The translations under genes were made by a program, and so were the position numbers. DNA of 7,924 nucleotides from an uncultured beta proteobacterium. GTDB taxonomy: Bacteria > Pseudomonadota > Gammaproteobacteria > Burkholderiales > Burkholderiaceae_C. Position 1 is the first letter of the stretch. Every line of letters starts with the position of its first letter. This document shows positions 1-6,536 of the stretch, one piece after another. The notes under the pieces are model-generated. The model had not been told where the DNA came from. It did not search any database and was given only the letters and a program-made list of their open reading frames with translations. The DNA lies in the NCBI GenBank assembly GCA_903958915.1, contig CAJBVC010000007.1, positions 1 to 7,924 of the forward strand. The letters are read 5' to 3'.

Positions 1-519
1 GCATTGATGGAACACATGGGTCCACAGCAAACCGAACTTTGGCTCAAAGGCGTTGTCAGCAACCTGGCACGTTCGCCCAAAGGAGGCGACACCGATCAGA
101 TCAAAGGTGTGGCCAGCGGTGAATGTGCTATTGCGGTTACCAACACCTACTATCTGGCACGCATGCTGCGGTCCACGTCTCCCGATGAGCGCGCATTGGC
201 AGAACGGGTTGGCATCGTCTTCCCGAACCAGTCGAGTTGGGGTACCCACGTCAATGTGGCTGGCGGTGCCGTAGCAAGGCACTCCAAGAACAGTTCGAAC
301 GCCGTCAAATTTCTCGAGTACTTGGCGGGAGCCGAGGCACAGAACTATTTTGCCAATGGCAACAACGAATGGCCGGTTGCCGCAGGTGTAAAAGTCGACA
401 ATCCGGCACTCAAATCCATGACGGGTGGGAGCTTCAAGAGCGAGAGCATCCCTATCAGTGCAGTGGGCATGAACCAGATCAAGGTCCAACAAATGCTGGA
501 CCGGGTCGGATTCCGGTAA
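1..519 (+). CDS. Ferric iron ABC transporter substrate-binding protein (5'-truncated)
   Basis: This is the C-terminal 172 residues of a periplasmic binding protein that would capture Fe(III) and hand it to an inner-membrane ABC permease. The frame is open from base 1 and ends at TAA 517-519; the start and signal peptide lie off the window. The family call rests on the segment GECAIAVTNTYYLARM (visible residues 40-55). Its paired tyrosines at 50-51 match those that coordinate iron in FbpA/FutA-type proteins. Further support comes from GTHVNVAGGAV near 81-91, the helix AVKFLEYLAGAEAQ near 101-114, and the closing MLDRVGFR. The permease and ATPase genes are not visible and may lie upstream or elsewhere. 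The downstream neighbour is convergent, so this gene ends its transcription unit here. The family is secure; the exact ligand (free Fe3+ or a chelate) is inferred. Confidence 0.9.
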   Translation, partial: ALMEHMGPQQTELWLKGVVSNLARSPKGGDTDQIKGVASGECAIAVTNTYYLARMLRSTSPDERALAERVGIVFPNQSSWGTHVNVAGGAVARHSKNSSNAVKFLEYLAGAEAQNYFANGNNEWPVAAGVKVDNPALKSMTGGSFKSESIPISAVGMNQIKVQQMLDRVGFR

Positions 520-524
520 ACCAA

Positions 525-560
525 GGGGTTACAACCCCAAGGCCGCAATGCCGGCCTTGG
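525..560. terminator. Tandem hairpins at a convergent gene junction, possible weak terminator
   Basis: Two adjacent inverted repeats lie where the iron-binding-protein gene and the GlcG-like gene converge. The first is GGGG/CCCC (525-528 with 535-538), extendable to GGGGTT/AACCCC with a very tight loop. The second is a perfect 9-base stem, 537-545 with 552-560, with the 6-base loop CAATGC. They share bases 537-538 and so cannot both form fully. The second lies inside the last codons of the minus-strand gene. Neither strand has a good T-run after the stem; the minus strand offers only TTGGTTT. A two-way transcription block is plausible but unproven. Confidence 0.3.
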
Positions 561-936
561 CCACTTGTGCATCTTCGCTGGATTTGACGCCACTGACTCC
601 CACTGCTCCAAGGCACTGACCGTCCTTGATGATTGGCACTCCGCCCTCGAGCATGGCATCCAGACCTGGTACGCTCAAAAACGAGGCGCGCCCACCATTG
701 ATCATGTCTTCGTACGCCTTGCTCTCACGCCGACCGAGTGCCGCCGTACGCGCTTTGGCTGGAGCAATGTGGGAAGAAATCGGTGCAGCGCCGTCAAGAC
801 GCGCAAAGGACAGCAAATGTCCACCATCGTCCACAATGGCAATGCTGACCGCCCACTGGTTCTTCAGGGCCTCGGCCTGCGCCGCGCTGGCAATGGCCAA
901 AACATCGGGTCGCTCCAGAACAGGTTTTGATTTCAT
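529..936 (-). CDS. GlcG/HbpS family protein (DUF336), possible haem-binding
   Basis: The 135-residue product has the usual length of the GlcG/HbpS (DUF336) family. Known members include E. coli GlcG, encoded in the glycolate operon, and the extracellular haem-binding HbpS of Streptomyces; the function of most members is unknown. Family hallmarks visible are SIAIVDDGGHLLSFARLDGA (about 31-50), the helix KARTAALGRRES (about 60-71), and GGVPIIKDGQCLGAVGVSG near 97-115. No signal peptide or membrane segment is seen, so it is probably cytoplasmic. The ATG at 936-934 is chosen because GGAGA (947-943) lies 6 bases upstream. It is transcribed away from the yccA-like gene and towards the iron-binding-protein gene. 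An iron/haem link with that neighbour is tempting, but they are convergent and not an operon. No glycolate oxidase genes are in view. Confidence 0.85.
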   Translation of the reverse strand: MKSKPVLERPDVLAIASAAQAEALKNQWAVSIAIVDDGGHLLSFARLDGAAPISSHIAPAKARTAALGRRESKAYEDMINGGRASFLSVPGLDAMLEGGVPIIKDGQCLGAVGVSGVKSSEDAQVAKAGIAALGL

Positions 937-1038
937 GGCGTGTCTCCAAGGTTTTTATAAGTCGCTAGCATAACAAGCTTGATAAACCCTAGAATTGCCC
1001 CATCTGACGCTGTATCTATTTTGAAGGAGACCGCAACC
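937..1038. promoter_or_regulatory. Divergent intergenic region between the glcG-like and yccA-like genes
   Basis: This 102-base gap separates two divergent starts and so must hold the leaders, and probably the promoters, of both genes. It is AT-richer than the flanking genes. TTGATA at 979-984 could be a plus-strand -35, but no good -10 lies 16-18 bases further on; TATCTA at 1013-1018 is too far. On the minus strand, TATGCT and TATAAA-like hexamers occur, each with a poor -35. The ribosome site AAGGAG (1024-1029) of the plus-strand gene is clear. I cannot place either promoter with confidence. Confidence 0.35.
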
Positions 1039-1734
1039 ATGACTGATCGCATTACCACTTTAGACAACCGATTTGGCTATGCCGTGTCTGGAGAAGAGCG
1101 CAACAAGGTGTTGCGCAACACGTATTGGCTTTTGTCGTTGACGATGATCCCGACGGTCCTTGGCGCCTGGATCGGTGTGCAAACCGGTATCATGTTGGCG
1201 ATGTCACCGGGCATCAGCCTTATGGTTTTTCTGGCTGGGGCGTTTGGACTCATGTTTGCCGTTGAAAAGTACAAAAACTCGGCAGCAGGCGTTCCGATCC
1301 TGTTGGCTTTTACCTTCTTCATGGGATTGATGCTCTCACGTTTGGTCGGGTCCGTTCTCGGACTGAACAATGGTGCAAGCCTCATCATGCTGGCCTTTGC
1401 CGGTACCGGCGGTGTTTTTTTTGGGATGGCGACGCTGTCCACTGTTATCAAGCGCGATCTTTCCTCCATGGGGAAATTCATGTTCATTGGGATGATCATG
1501 GTGTTGATCGCAGCGATAGCCAACATTTTTCTGCAAAGCAGCGCCCTGATGATTGCCTTGTCGGTGATCGTGATCGGCATTTCATCCGCATTTATTTTGT
1601 ATGACCTGAAACGCGTGCGTGACGGCGAAGAAACCAACTACATCTCTGCCACGTTAGGCGTCTACGTGAACCTCTACAACGTGTTTAGCAACCTGCTGGC
1701 ATTGCTTGGCATTTTTGGCGGTGAGCGCGATTGA
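1039..1734 (+). CDS. yccA: YccA-type Bax inhibitor-1 family inner-membrane protein
   Basis: The 231-residue product is a polytopic inner-membrane protein of the BI-1/TMBIM superfamily. The best-studied close relative, E. coli YccA (about 219 residues), is a substrate and modulator of the FtsH protease. About seven hydrophobic segments are visible, near residues 31-50, 54-74, 85-104, 114-136, 146-165, 168-187 and 207-227. The signature FILYDLKRVRDGEETNYISA (185-204) and the ending LYNVFSNLLALLGIFGG fit the YccA branch rather than YbhL. Asp189 is kept, but the position of the second aspartate of the pH-sensing pair described in Bacillus YetJ appears to be Asn211. The ATG at 1039 is preferred over an upstream in-frame TTG at 979 because AAGGAG (1024-1029) sits 9 bases before it and the YccA-like N-terminus begins there. 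It is transcribed alone and closed by a strong terminator. The symbol is by family resemblance. Confidence 0.9.
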   Translation: MTDRITTLDNRFGYAVSGEERNKVLRNTYWLLSLTMIPTVLGAWIGVQTGIMLAMSPGISLMVFLAGAFGLMFAVEKYKNSAAGVPILLAFTFFMGLMLSRLVGSVLGLNNGASLIMLAFAGTGGVFFGMATLSTVIKRDLSSMGKFMFIGMIMVLIAAIANIFLQSSALMIALSVIVIGISSAFILYDLKRVRDGEETNYISATLGVYVNLYNVFSNLLALLGIFGGERD

Positions 1735-1755
1735 TCACCCTGACCCTGTCTACCC

Positions 1756-1781
1756 AAAGGCCCTTGTTTAGGGCCTTTTTT
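1756..1781 (+). terminator. Intrinsic terminator of the yccA-like gene
   Basis: A perfect 8-base stem, AAAGGCCC (1756-1763) with GGGCCTTT (1771-1778), encloses the 7-base loop TTGTTTA. The 3' arm runs into six consecutive T residues (1776-1781), followed by further T-rich sequence. It starts 22 bases after the yccA-like stop codon. This is a textbook Rho-independent terminator for the plus strand. The A-run on the 5' side would give a shorter U-run on the minus strand, but no minus-strand gene ends here. Confidence 0.93.
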
Positions 1782-1808
1782 CTGTCTTTCTCGAATGATC
1801 ACCCGCTC

Positions 1809-1836
1809 AAGACAGGGCAAAATGGGACGATATAGA
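1809..1836 (+). promoter_or_regulatory. Candidate sigma-70-type promoter of the small lipoprotein gene
   Basis: AAGACA (1809-1814, four of six matches to TTGACA) and TATAGA (1831-1836, -10-like) are separated by 16 bases. Transcription would start near 1843, giving a leader of roughly 14 bases before the ATG at 1857. A promoter is expected here because the preceding gene ends in a strong terminator. The match is moderate and was judged by eye. Confidence 0.4.
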
Positions 1837-1856
1837 AACACCGCCTTGCCGTCCCT

Positions 1857-2201
1857 ATGATTTCACGCCTACTCATTCTTGCCTTGACGCTTTCTTTGGC
1901 GGGGTGCGAGCTGATTGATCAACTGCTGGCCGACCCGAAGGCAGCCCAAAGAATTGCGGACTCCAAAGCGATTGGAAGCGCGTGCCGGCACGGCCTGCGC
2001 AGCATTGAAGACTGCTACGCACTCAACGAAAAGGCGTCCAAAGCGGCGGTATTCGACGGCTGGAAAGAGATGGACCAGTACATGCGCGATAACAAGATCG
2101 ATGGTGTGGTGCCCAAAGGGGTGAATCCTCCGCAACCAGTCGAAGAAGTTATCGTGGAGGCCAAACCCAAAGCCAAGCCCAAAGCGGACGCGGCCCATTG
2201 A
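1857..2201 (+). CDS. Small lipoprotein of unknown function with a Lys/Pro/Ala-rich tail
   Basis: The 114-residue product is an evident lipoprotein: basic start MISR, hydrophobic core, then lipobox LAGC with the acylated cysteine at residue 17. Residue 18 is Glu, not Asp, so the usual rule predicts sorting to the outer membrane. The mature part is about 97 residues and mostly helical in character. It contains two further cysteines, Cys43 and Cys53, spaced to allow a periplasmic disulfide, and ends in a low-complexity KPKAKPKA-like tail near 102-111. I do not recognise a named family. No Shine-Dalgarno sequence precedes the ATG, and the predicted leader is very short. The gene appears monocistronic, between the yccA-like terminator and the convergent rlmD gene. 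The signal peptide makes it a credible real gene; its role is unknown. Confidence 0.8.
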   Translation: MISRLLILALTLSLAGCELIDQLLADPKAAQRIADSKAIGSACRHGLRSIEDCYALNEKASKAAVFDGWKEMDQYMRDNKIDGVVPKGVNPPQPVEEVIVEAKPKAKPKADAAH

Positions 2202-2203
2202 GG

Positions 2204-2299
2204 AGGCGCCTGAGCGGCAAAGCGCCCTGCTCCGTGTCCCTCACCCGCTGCGCGGGTTCCTCCTTGACCTGCGCAAAACGCTCTGCCGCTAACGCTCCT
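2204..2299 (-). repeat. Long imperfect inverted repeat (hairpin) at the 3' end of the rlmD transcript
   Basis: The arms 2213-2230 and 2273-2290 are complementary over 18 positions without a gap. On the plus strand four of these are A.C-type mismatches (2220/2283, 2225/2278, 2226/2277, 2227/2276). Read as minus-strand RNA the same four become G.U wobbles, so the helix is continuous there. A second stem, 2243-2248 with 2252-2257 (ACCCGC/GCGGGT, 3-base loop), caps the structure, and broken pairing extends outward to 2204/2299. It starts 8 bases after the rlmD stop and 2 bases after the lipoprotein stop. No T-run follows on either strand, so it is not a classical terminator. It may be a 3' stabilising or termination structure, or a REP/MITE-like dispersed palindrome. 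Confidence 0.7.
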
Positions 2300-2307
2300 G
2301 GTATGTT

Positions 2308-3762
2308 TCAGACTGAGATATGGTCAAACACTGCAATGCTTTCGACGTGGGCGGTGTGGGGGAACATGTTGACGACTCCAGCGGCTGAGCATCGGTAACC
2401 CGCCTCCTGCACTAGAACTGCTGCATCGCGCGCGAGAGTCGCCGGATTGCAACTCACAACCACAATGCGCGTCGGTGCATGCCACCCAGCCCGCTGTTCC
2501 CCGCGTAGCTGCTCCTGGTGCAAAGCGGCAAGCGCCTGCACCAGCGCATAGGCGCCCTCGCGGGGTGGATCGACCAGCCACTTGTCCGCAGGTCCGTCAG
2601 CCACCAACACGTCCGGCGTCATCTCAAACAGATTTCTTGCTACAAACTTCGTAGCTGCCAACGCACGTTCAGCGGGCGCTGCAGCCTGATTCAGCGTCAA
2701 ATTCTCACGTGACCGGGTCACCAGTGTCTCGGCTCCCTCCACACCCAGCACCTCGCGCGCCCGAGTTGCCAGGGCAAGCGTGAAATTACCCAGACCACAA
2801 AACCAGTCGATCACCCGCTCCTGACGCGTCACTGCCAACAGACCCAGTGCCCGCGACACCAGCACCCGATTGATGTGGGGATTGACTTGGGTAAAGTCCG
2901 TCGGGCGAAACGGCATGGTGATACCGAAGTCTGGCAAGGTGTAAGCCAATGGCGCGGTCTCGTGACCAGGAACTTCATCGAGCCGGTGCACAGAATCCAA
3001 ACCCTTGGGTTGCAGCCACCACTGCAGTCCAGGGTGCAGAGCGGCAAATTCTCGCAAGCGTTGCAAATCCGCTTCGCTCAGGGGCTCCAGATGACGCAGC
3101 ACCAGGGCGGTGACCTCCTGTTCGCTCGATTGGGAACCCGTGTCACCCATGGCCAGCTCTATTTGTGGGCAGGTTTCCACCGCATCCAGCGAACCAATCA
3201 ACTTCCGCAGTGGTACGAGCATGGCGCTGACATGGGGTGCCAGCACCGGGCAGACCTTCATATCGGCCACGTAGCGGCTCTTGCGTTCGTGAAATCCGAC
3301 CAGCACGGCCCCTTTCTTGCGAACATAACGCACAGACAGACGCGCCCGGTACCGGTAGCCCCAGGCTGGACCCTCAATCGGACGCAGCACATTCTCGGGT
3401 TTGACCTTGCCGATATGCCATAAATTGTCTTCAAGCACCCGTTGCTTGACCGCGACTTGCGCAGCGGGGTGCAAATGCTGCATCTTGCAGCCCCCACAGG
3501 CACCCTCATGCAGGCCAAAATGCGGGCAGACTGGTCGGACCCGCTGGGAAGATTCGCGGTGAATGGCGGTCAGCGTTCCCTTCTCGAAACTTTGTTTGGA
3601 CCGGTGGATCTGCGCGCTGACCACCTCGAACGGCAGCGCGCCCTCGATGAAGACCACTTTGCCATCAGGCTTGTGCGCAACCCCCTGCGCCTCCAGGTCA
3701 AGTGCTTTGACATGCAGCCAGCCCTCGGGCAAGGTCGGTTCAGTGGAATTGGGTTCGGTCAT
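2308..3762 (-). CDS. rlmD: 23S rRNA (uracil-C5)-methyltransferase RlmD
   Basis: The 484-residue enzyme should use S-adenosylmethionine to form 5-methyluridine in 23S rRNA (U1939 in E. coli numbering). Counting from the ATG, an N-terminal TRAM RNA-binding region spans about 12-70. Cys79, Cys89, Cys92 and Cys171 match the four ligands of the [4Fe-4S] cluster of RumA/RlmD. The SAM-binding loop is [16 protein letters not shown] (about 317-332), and DPP is near 398-400. [12 protein letters not shown] carries the nucleophile Cys438, and HTAHVES carries the probable base Glu474. The protein is about 50 residues longer than E. coli RlmD (433), mainly in the middle (about 195-270). ATG 3762 is listed; an in-frame GTG at 3768 is also possible and has a weak GAG about 5 bases upstream. 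It follows rpoS by about 55 bases on the same strand. Confidence 0.96.
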   Translation of the reverse strand: MTEPNSTEPTLPEGWLHVKALDLEAQGVAHKPDGKVVFIEGALPFEVVSAQIHRSKQSFEKGTLTAIHRESSQRVRPVCPHFGLHEGACGGCKMQHLHPAAQVAVKQRVLEDNLWHIGKVKPENVLRPIEGPAWGYRYRARLSVRYVRKKGAVLVGFHERKSRYVADMKVCPVLAPHVSAMLVPLRKLIGSLDAVETCPQIELAMGDTGSQSSEQEVTALVLRHLEPLSEADLQRLREFAALHPGLQWWLQPKGLDSVHRLDEVPGHETAPLAYTLPDFGITMPFRPTDFTQVNPHINRVLVSRALGLLAVTRQERVIDWFCGLGNFTLALATRAREVLGVEGAETLVTRSRENLTLNQAAAPAERALAATKFVARNLFEMTPDVLVADGPADKWLVDPPREGAYALVQALAALHQEQLRGEQRAGWHAPTRIVVVSCNPATLARDAAVLVQEAGYRCSAAGVVNMFPHTAHVESIAVFDHISV

Positions 3763-3787
3763 GTACACATTGTCTCAGGTGCAGCAA

Positions 3788-3816
3788 CCAGAGAACGCGC
3801 AGTTGCGCGCGCCTGG
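3788..3816 (-). other. GC-rich hairpin between rpoS and rlmD
   Basis: One base past the rpoS stop codon, the minus-strand RNA can pair CCAG (3816-3813) with CTGG (3791-3788), and CGCGCA (3809-3804) with TGCGCG (3801-3796). An internal loop separates the two helices. There is no U-run after it, so it is not a classical terminator. It could slow decay of, or partly separate, the rpoS and rlmD messages. The inner loop is only two bases, so in practice the stem would open slightly. Confidence 0.3.
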
Positions 3817-3817
3817 G

Positions 3818-4867
3818 TCAAATCACCGACTGGCGCGTAATGCCGCGGCGGGCCACATAGCGCTTGATTTTTTGCAAAGCCTCATTCTGAACCTGGCGCA
3901 CGCGCTCGCGAGTCAATCCCAGGCGGTTACTCAAAACGTCCAGCGTCTCTGGCTCTCGGTCATGCAGTCCAAAACGCCCCTCCAACACCTCGCGCTCTCG
4001 TCCGTTGAGGGCCCCGACCCATTGCTCCAACAGCACCGTGATTTCATGGGCCAGCGCAACACCCTCCGGGTCCACAGTCAGTTCATCAACCAAGCTGTCA
4101 CCCAGAGTCAGATCGTCCCCCGTGCGATCCAACGTGGCATCCAGCGAGCGAGGTGCTTCGGCCAACGACAACAATTCTGCGACGTCGTTCACGTCGCGCC
4201 CAACCAGGGCAGCAATATCCTCCACCCGAATACCTTCCGGCCGCTGCGCCACCAGCGTGGCATCGTTCTCCAGCACGCGCCGCGCACGCAATACGTGCTG
4301 CAGCTCGCGCACCACATTCACCGGCAGACGCACGGCCCGCCCCTGATACATCAGTGCCCGGTCCACCGACTGTCGAATCCACCAGGTGGCATAGGTCGAA
4401 AAACGGAACCCGCGCTCCGGCTCGAACTTGTCGATCGCGTGCATGAGACCCAGATTGCCTTCTTCAATGAGGTCTGCCATGGGAACCCCACGCCCCATGT
4501 AGCCTTTGGCAATACTCACCACCAGCCGCAGGTTGTGCTCGATCATGCTCTGGCGTGCCGCAAAGTCGCCGGCCCGGGCACGCACAGCCATGGCGTATTC
4601 TTCCTGTGCAGTAAACAATTCGGTACGCCGGACACCACGAAGATACACAGCCAACGCGTCGGCCGAGCCGTCGGTGACTTCATCGGCCAAAGCCTGCACC
4701 ACGTGGGAAACATCGGCACCGTCAAGACCGCTGGAATCCGCTATAAAATCAGGAGCTGCTCGCGCACTATCCGCAGGCACCAACCCCCCTTTTACCTCAG
4801 CAATGACATCGACCAACGCCTGCACGGCGGCCAAGGCCTTGCGCTTACGCTGCGTCGGAGTTTTCAT
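3818..4867 (-). CDS. rpoS: RNA polymerase sigma factor RpoS (sigma-38/sigma-S)
   Basis: The 349-residue protein is a group 2 sigma-70 family factor directing RNA polymerase to stationary-phase and general stress promoters. A variable N-terminus (1-65) precedes region 1.2 ([10 protein letters not shown], about 70-100). Region 2 (about 101-182) includes [32 protein letters not shown] and the -10-reading [14 protein letters not shown]. Region 3 spans about 185-260, and region 4 about 275-340 has the -35-reading helix-turn-helix [10 protein letters not shown]. Length and the nlpD-rpoS order mark it as RpoS rather than RpoD or RpoH. The lysine that E. coli RpoS uses for RssB recognition (K173, in HIVKEL) is Arg187 here. 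The ATG at 4867 is 11 bases after the nlpD stop and has no good Shine-Dalgarno; the nearest AGG is about 14-17 bases upstream. A 5-base-stem hairpin (4887-4891 with 4901-4905) lies just upstream in the nlpD end. In enterobacteria the main rpoS promoter is inside nlpD; I could not locate one here. Confidence 0.97.
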   Translation of the reverse strand: MKTPTQRKRKALAAVQALVDVIAEVKGGLVPADSARAAPDFIADSSGLDGADVSHVVQALADEVTDGSADALAVYLRGVRRTELFTAQEEYAMAVRARAGDFAARQSMIEHNLRLVVSIAKGYMGRGVPMADLIEEGNLGLMHAIDKFEPERGFRFSTYATWWIRQSVDRALMYQGRAVRLPVNVVRELQHVLRARRVLENDATLVAQRPEGIRVEDIAALVGRDVNDVAELLSLAEAPRSLDATLDRTGDDLTLGDSLVDELTVDPEGVALAHEITVLLEQWVGALNGREREVLEGRFGLHDREPETLDVLSNRLGLTRERVRQVQNEALQKIKRYVARRGITRQSVI

Positions 4868-4878
4868 GCTGCACGTTG

Positions 4879-5757
4879 TTACCTGGCCGGCAGGTACTTG
4901 GCCGGATCCACCGGCTTGCCTTGCCGGCGCACCTCGAAGTGCAGCTTGACACGGTCAGCGTCGCTGTTGCCCATCTCGGCAATCTTCTGGCCCTTTTTGA
5001 CCGCCTGGTCTTCCTTCACCATCAAAGCCTGGTTGTGGGCATAGGCAGTGAGGTAGGTGGCGTTGTGCTTCAAAATGACCAGATTGCCGTAACCACGCAG
5101 GCCAGCCCCGGCATACACCACGCGCCCATCAGCCGCCGCAAGCACCGGGTCACCGGCAGCACCACCAAGGTCGAGCCCCTTGTTCTTCACTTCATCAAAC
5201 CCTGCCAATACCGCACCACCGCTGGGCCAGATCCAGCTCAGGTCGTCGTCACCACTGGCGCTAGCCACTGGCGTCGACGCGGTCTGACCGGTGACCGCTG
5301 GGGACGAAGCTGCCTTGGCCGGTGCACTGACAATTGAACCAATGGGCGCTGCGGCCACGCTGGAACTCGTGACCGGTTTGGTCGTCGCCGCCGTCTCCGG
5401 AACAGCCGGTGGCGCAACCCGCAACACCTGACCCACTTCAATCTTGTTGGGATTCTCGATATTGTTCCAGCGCACCAGATCGCGGTGGCTTTGGCCGTTG
5501 TCCAGACCGATGCGAATCAATGTGTCACCCGGCTTCACCGTGTAGTAGCCGGACTTCCCGGCGTTGTCGGATACCACCACCGGCACGGGAGCGACGGGCT
5601 TGGTGACCGCCACCGTTGCCGGAGTAACTGGACTGACAACCGTCGCACCGCGGTCTTCCACCGGGGCACGGGTCAGGGCTTTGGAACCACAACCGGACAG
5701 CACCACAGCAAGCGCCAATCCCAAGCACCCAAGACCACTGCGAACGAAACCAGACAT
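4879..5757 (-). CDS. nlpD: NlpD-type outer-membrane lipoprotein, LysM plus degenerate LytM (M23) domain
   Basis: The 292-residue lipoprotein should activate the AmiC-type amidase that splits septal peptidoglycan during division. Counting from ATG 5757, the signal peptide ends in lipobox LSGC (Cys23). A Pro/Ala/Val-rich stretch leads to a LysM domain (about 71-115, [14 protein letters not shown]), then a low-complexity linker, and a LytM/M23 domain from about 174 to the end. The peptidase centre is degenerate: NKGLD has Asn192 where active enzymes have the first zinc histidine, and the HxH motif reads KLH (Lys271, His273). This is the pattern of non-catalytic NlpD activators. ATG 5757 is preferred because AAGGAAG lies just upstream and it gives a clean signal peptide. 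ATG 5772, overlapping the pcm stop as ATGA, would add five residues including an acidic one. Confidence 0.95.
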   Translation of the reverse strand: MSGFVRSGLGCLGLALAVVLSGCGSKALTRAPVEDRGATVVSPVTPATVAVTKPVAPVPVVVSDNAGKSGYYTVKPGDTLIRIGLDNGQSHRDLVRWNNIENPNKIEVGQVLRVAPPAVPETAATTKPVTSSSVAAAPIGSIVSAPAKAASSPAVTGQTASTPVASASGDDDLSWIWPSGGAVLAGFDEVKNKGLDLGGAAGDPVLAAADGRVVYAGAGLRGYGNLVILKHNATYLTAYAHNQALMVKEDQAVKKGQKIAEMGNSDADRVKLHFEVRRQGKPVDPAKYLPAR

Positions 5758-5768
5758 AAACACTTCCT

Positions 5769-6536
5769 TCATGCAACGCCTGATTTTAGAGGGACAAAGT
5801 GCACTGGCTCCAGAATGGTCTGGCGCACTCCCTGCGGTGTCTTGTCCAGAACCATCAACGCCTGATTCGAGCTGCTACCGCTGGCGCTTCCAGCCACTAC
5901 CATGGGTGCCACCAGGCGGCCGCCCATGGCCAGTTGGTCAATCCAGGTCTGTGGCAGCGCCTCGCCCCCCGCCGCCGCAATAATGCCCGCGTAGGGTGCG
6001 CCTTTGGGGTAGCCTTGCATACCATCGCCGAAAAGCAGGTGCAGATTGGCCAGGCGCATGGGCCGCAAGTTATCGCGTGCTTTGTCGTGCAGTCCACGCA
6101 GCCGTTCTATGCTGTACACCTCACTCGCTACCAAGCTGAGCACCGCGGCCTGATAGCCGCAACCGGTACCGATCTCCAGCACCCGTCCGAGCTTGCCAGC
6201 GCTGCCATTGCGCAGCAATTCGACCATCCGCGCTACCACCCCGGGCTTGGAAATGGTTTGCCCCAAACCAATGGGCAAACTGGTGTCTTCGTAGGCCTGG
6301 TTGGCCAGAGCACTGTCGACAAACCGGTGTCGTTCCACGCCCCCCATCGCCTGTAGGACCTCTACATCGCTGACACCTTGTGCAGCTATTTTTTGCACCA
6401 TCCGCGAACGCACGGCGCTGGAGTCCATACCCAGTCCTTGTGATGGCTGGTGTGCAATGGCAACGGCTTTGGGCTTGACCGAAGCGGCCTCAGGTATGAG
6501 TCGCGCCGGAAAGCCCGGTCGTTGTCGGGTTGTCAT
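5769..6536 (-). CDS. pcm: Protein-L-isoaspartate O-methyltransferase
   Basis: The 255-residue cytoplasmic enzyme methylates L-isoaspartyl residues in damaged proteins to start their repair. Diagnostic segments are [13 protein letters not shown] (86-98), the SAM-binding loop [15 protein letters not shown] (119-133), SIER (142-145), GDGMQGYP near 170-177, and the C-terminal EPVHFVPL. The start at ATG 6536 overlaps the surE stop as ATGA, suggesting translational coupling. It gives an N-terminal extension of about 36 Pro/Ala-rich residues relative to E. coli Pcm (208 residues). An internal ATG at 6428 (residue 37) has AAGGA six bases upstream and would give a 219-residue protein close to the E. 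coli length. Extended Pcm forms are, from memory, common in betaproteobacteria, so I keep the longer form. Its end meets the nlpD start. Confidence 0.94.
   Translation of the reverse strand: MTTRQRPGFPARLIPEAASVKPKAVAIAHQPSQGLGMDSSAVRSRMVQKIAAQGVSDVEVLQAMGGVERHRFVDSALANQAYEDTSLPIGLGQTISKPGVVARMVELLRNGSAGKLGRVLEIGTGCGYQAAVLSLVASEVYSIERLRGLHDKARDNLRPMRLANLHLLFGDGMQGYPKGAPYAGIIAAAGGEALPQTWIDQLAMGGRLVAPMVVAGSASGSSSNQALMVLDKTPQGVRQTILEPVHFVPLKSGVA

Noticed and set aside
979..1038. A 20-residue N-terminal extension of the yccA-like protein starting at TTG 979.
   Set aside because: The ATG at 1039 has AAGGAG nine bases upstream and matches the family N-terminus; the extension has no ribosome site.
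1077..1637. A 186-codon minus-strand open frame inside the yccA-like gene.
   Set aside because: It is antisense to a clear membrane-protein gene with a good ribosome site and terminator; its composition looks like a mirror of that gene.
2875..3423. A 182-codon plus-strand open frame opposite rlmD.
   Set aside because: It is fully antisense to the conserved RlmD coding region, including its iron-sulfur cysteines, with no family features of its own.
3563..5044. A 493-codon open frame on the plus strand, opposite rpoS and parts of rlmD and nlpD.
   Set aside because: It lies antisense to three strongly conserved genes, shows no recognisable domain, is His/Gln/Arg/Pro-rich as expected of a reverse-strand shadow, and has no credible start context.
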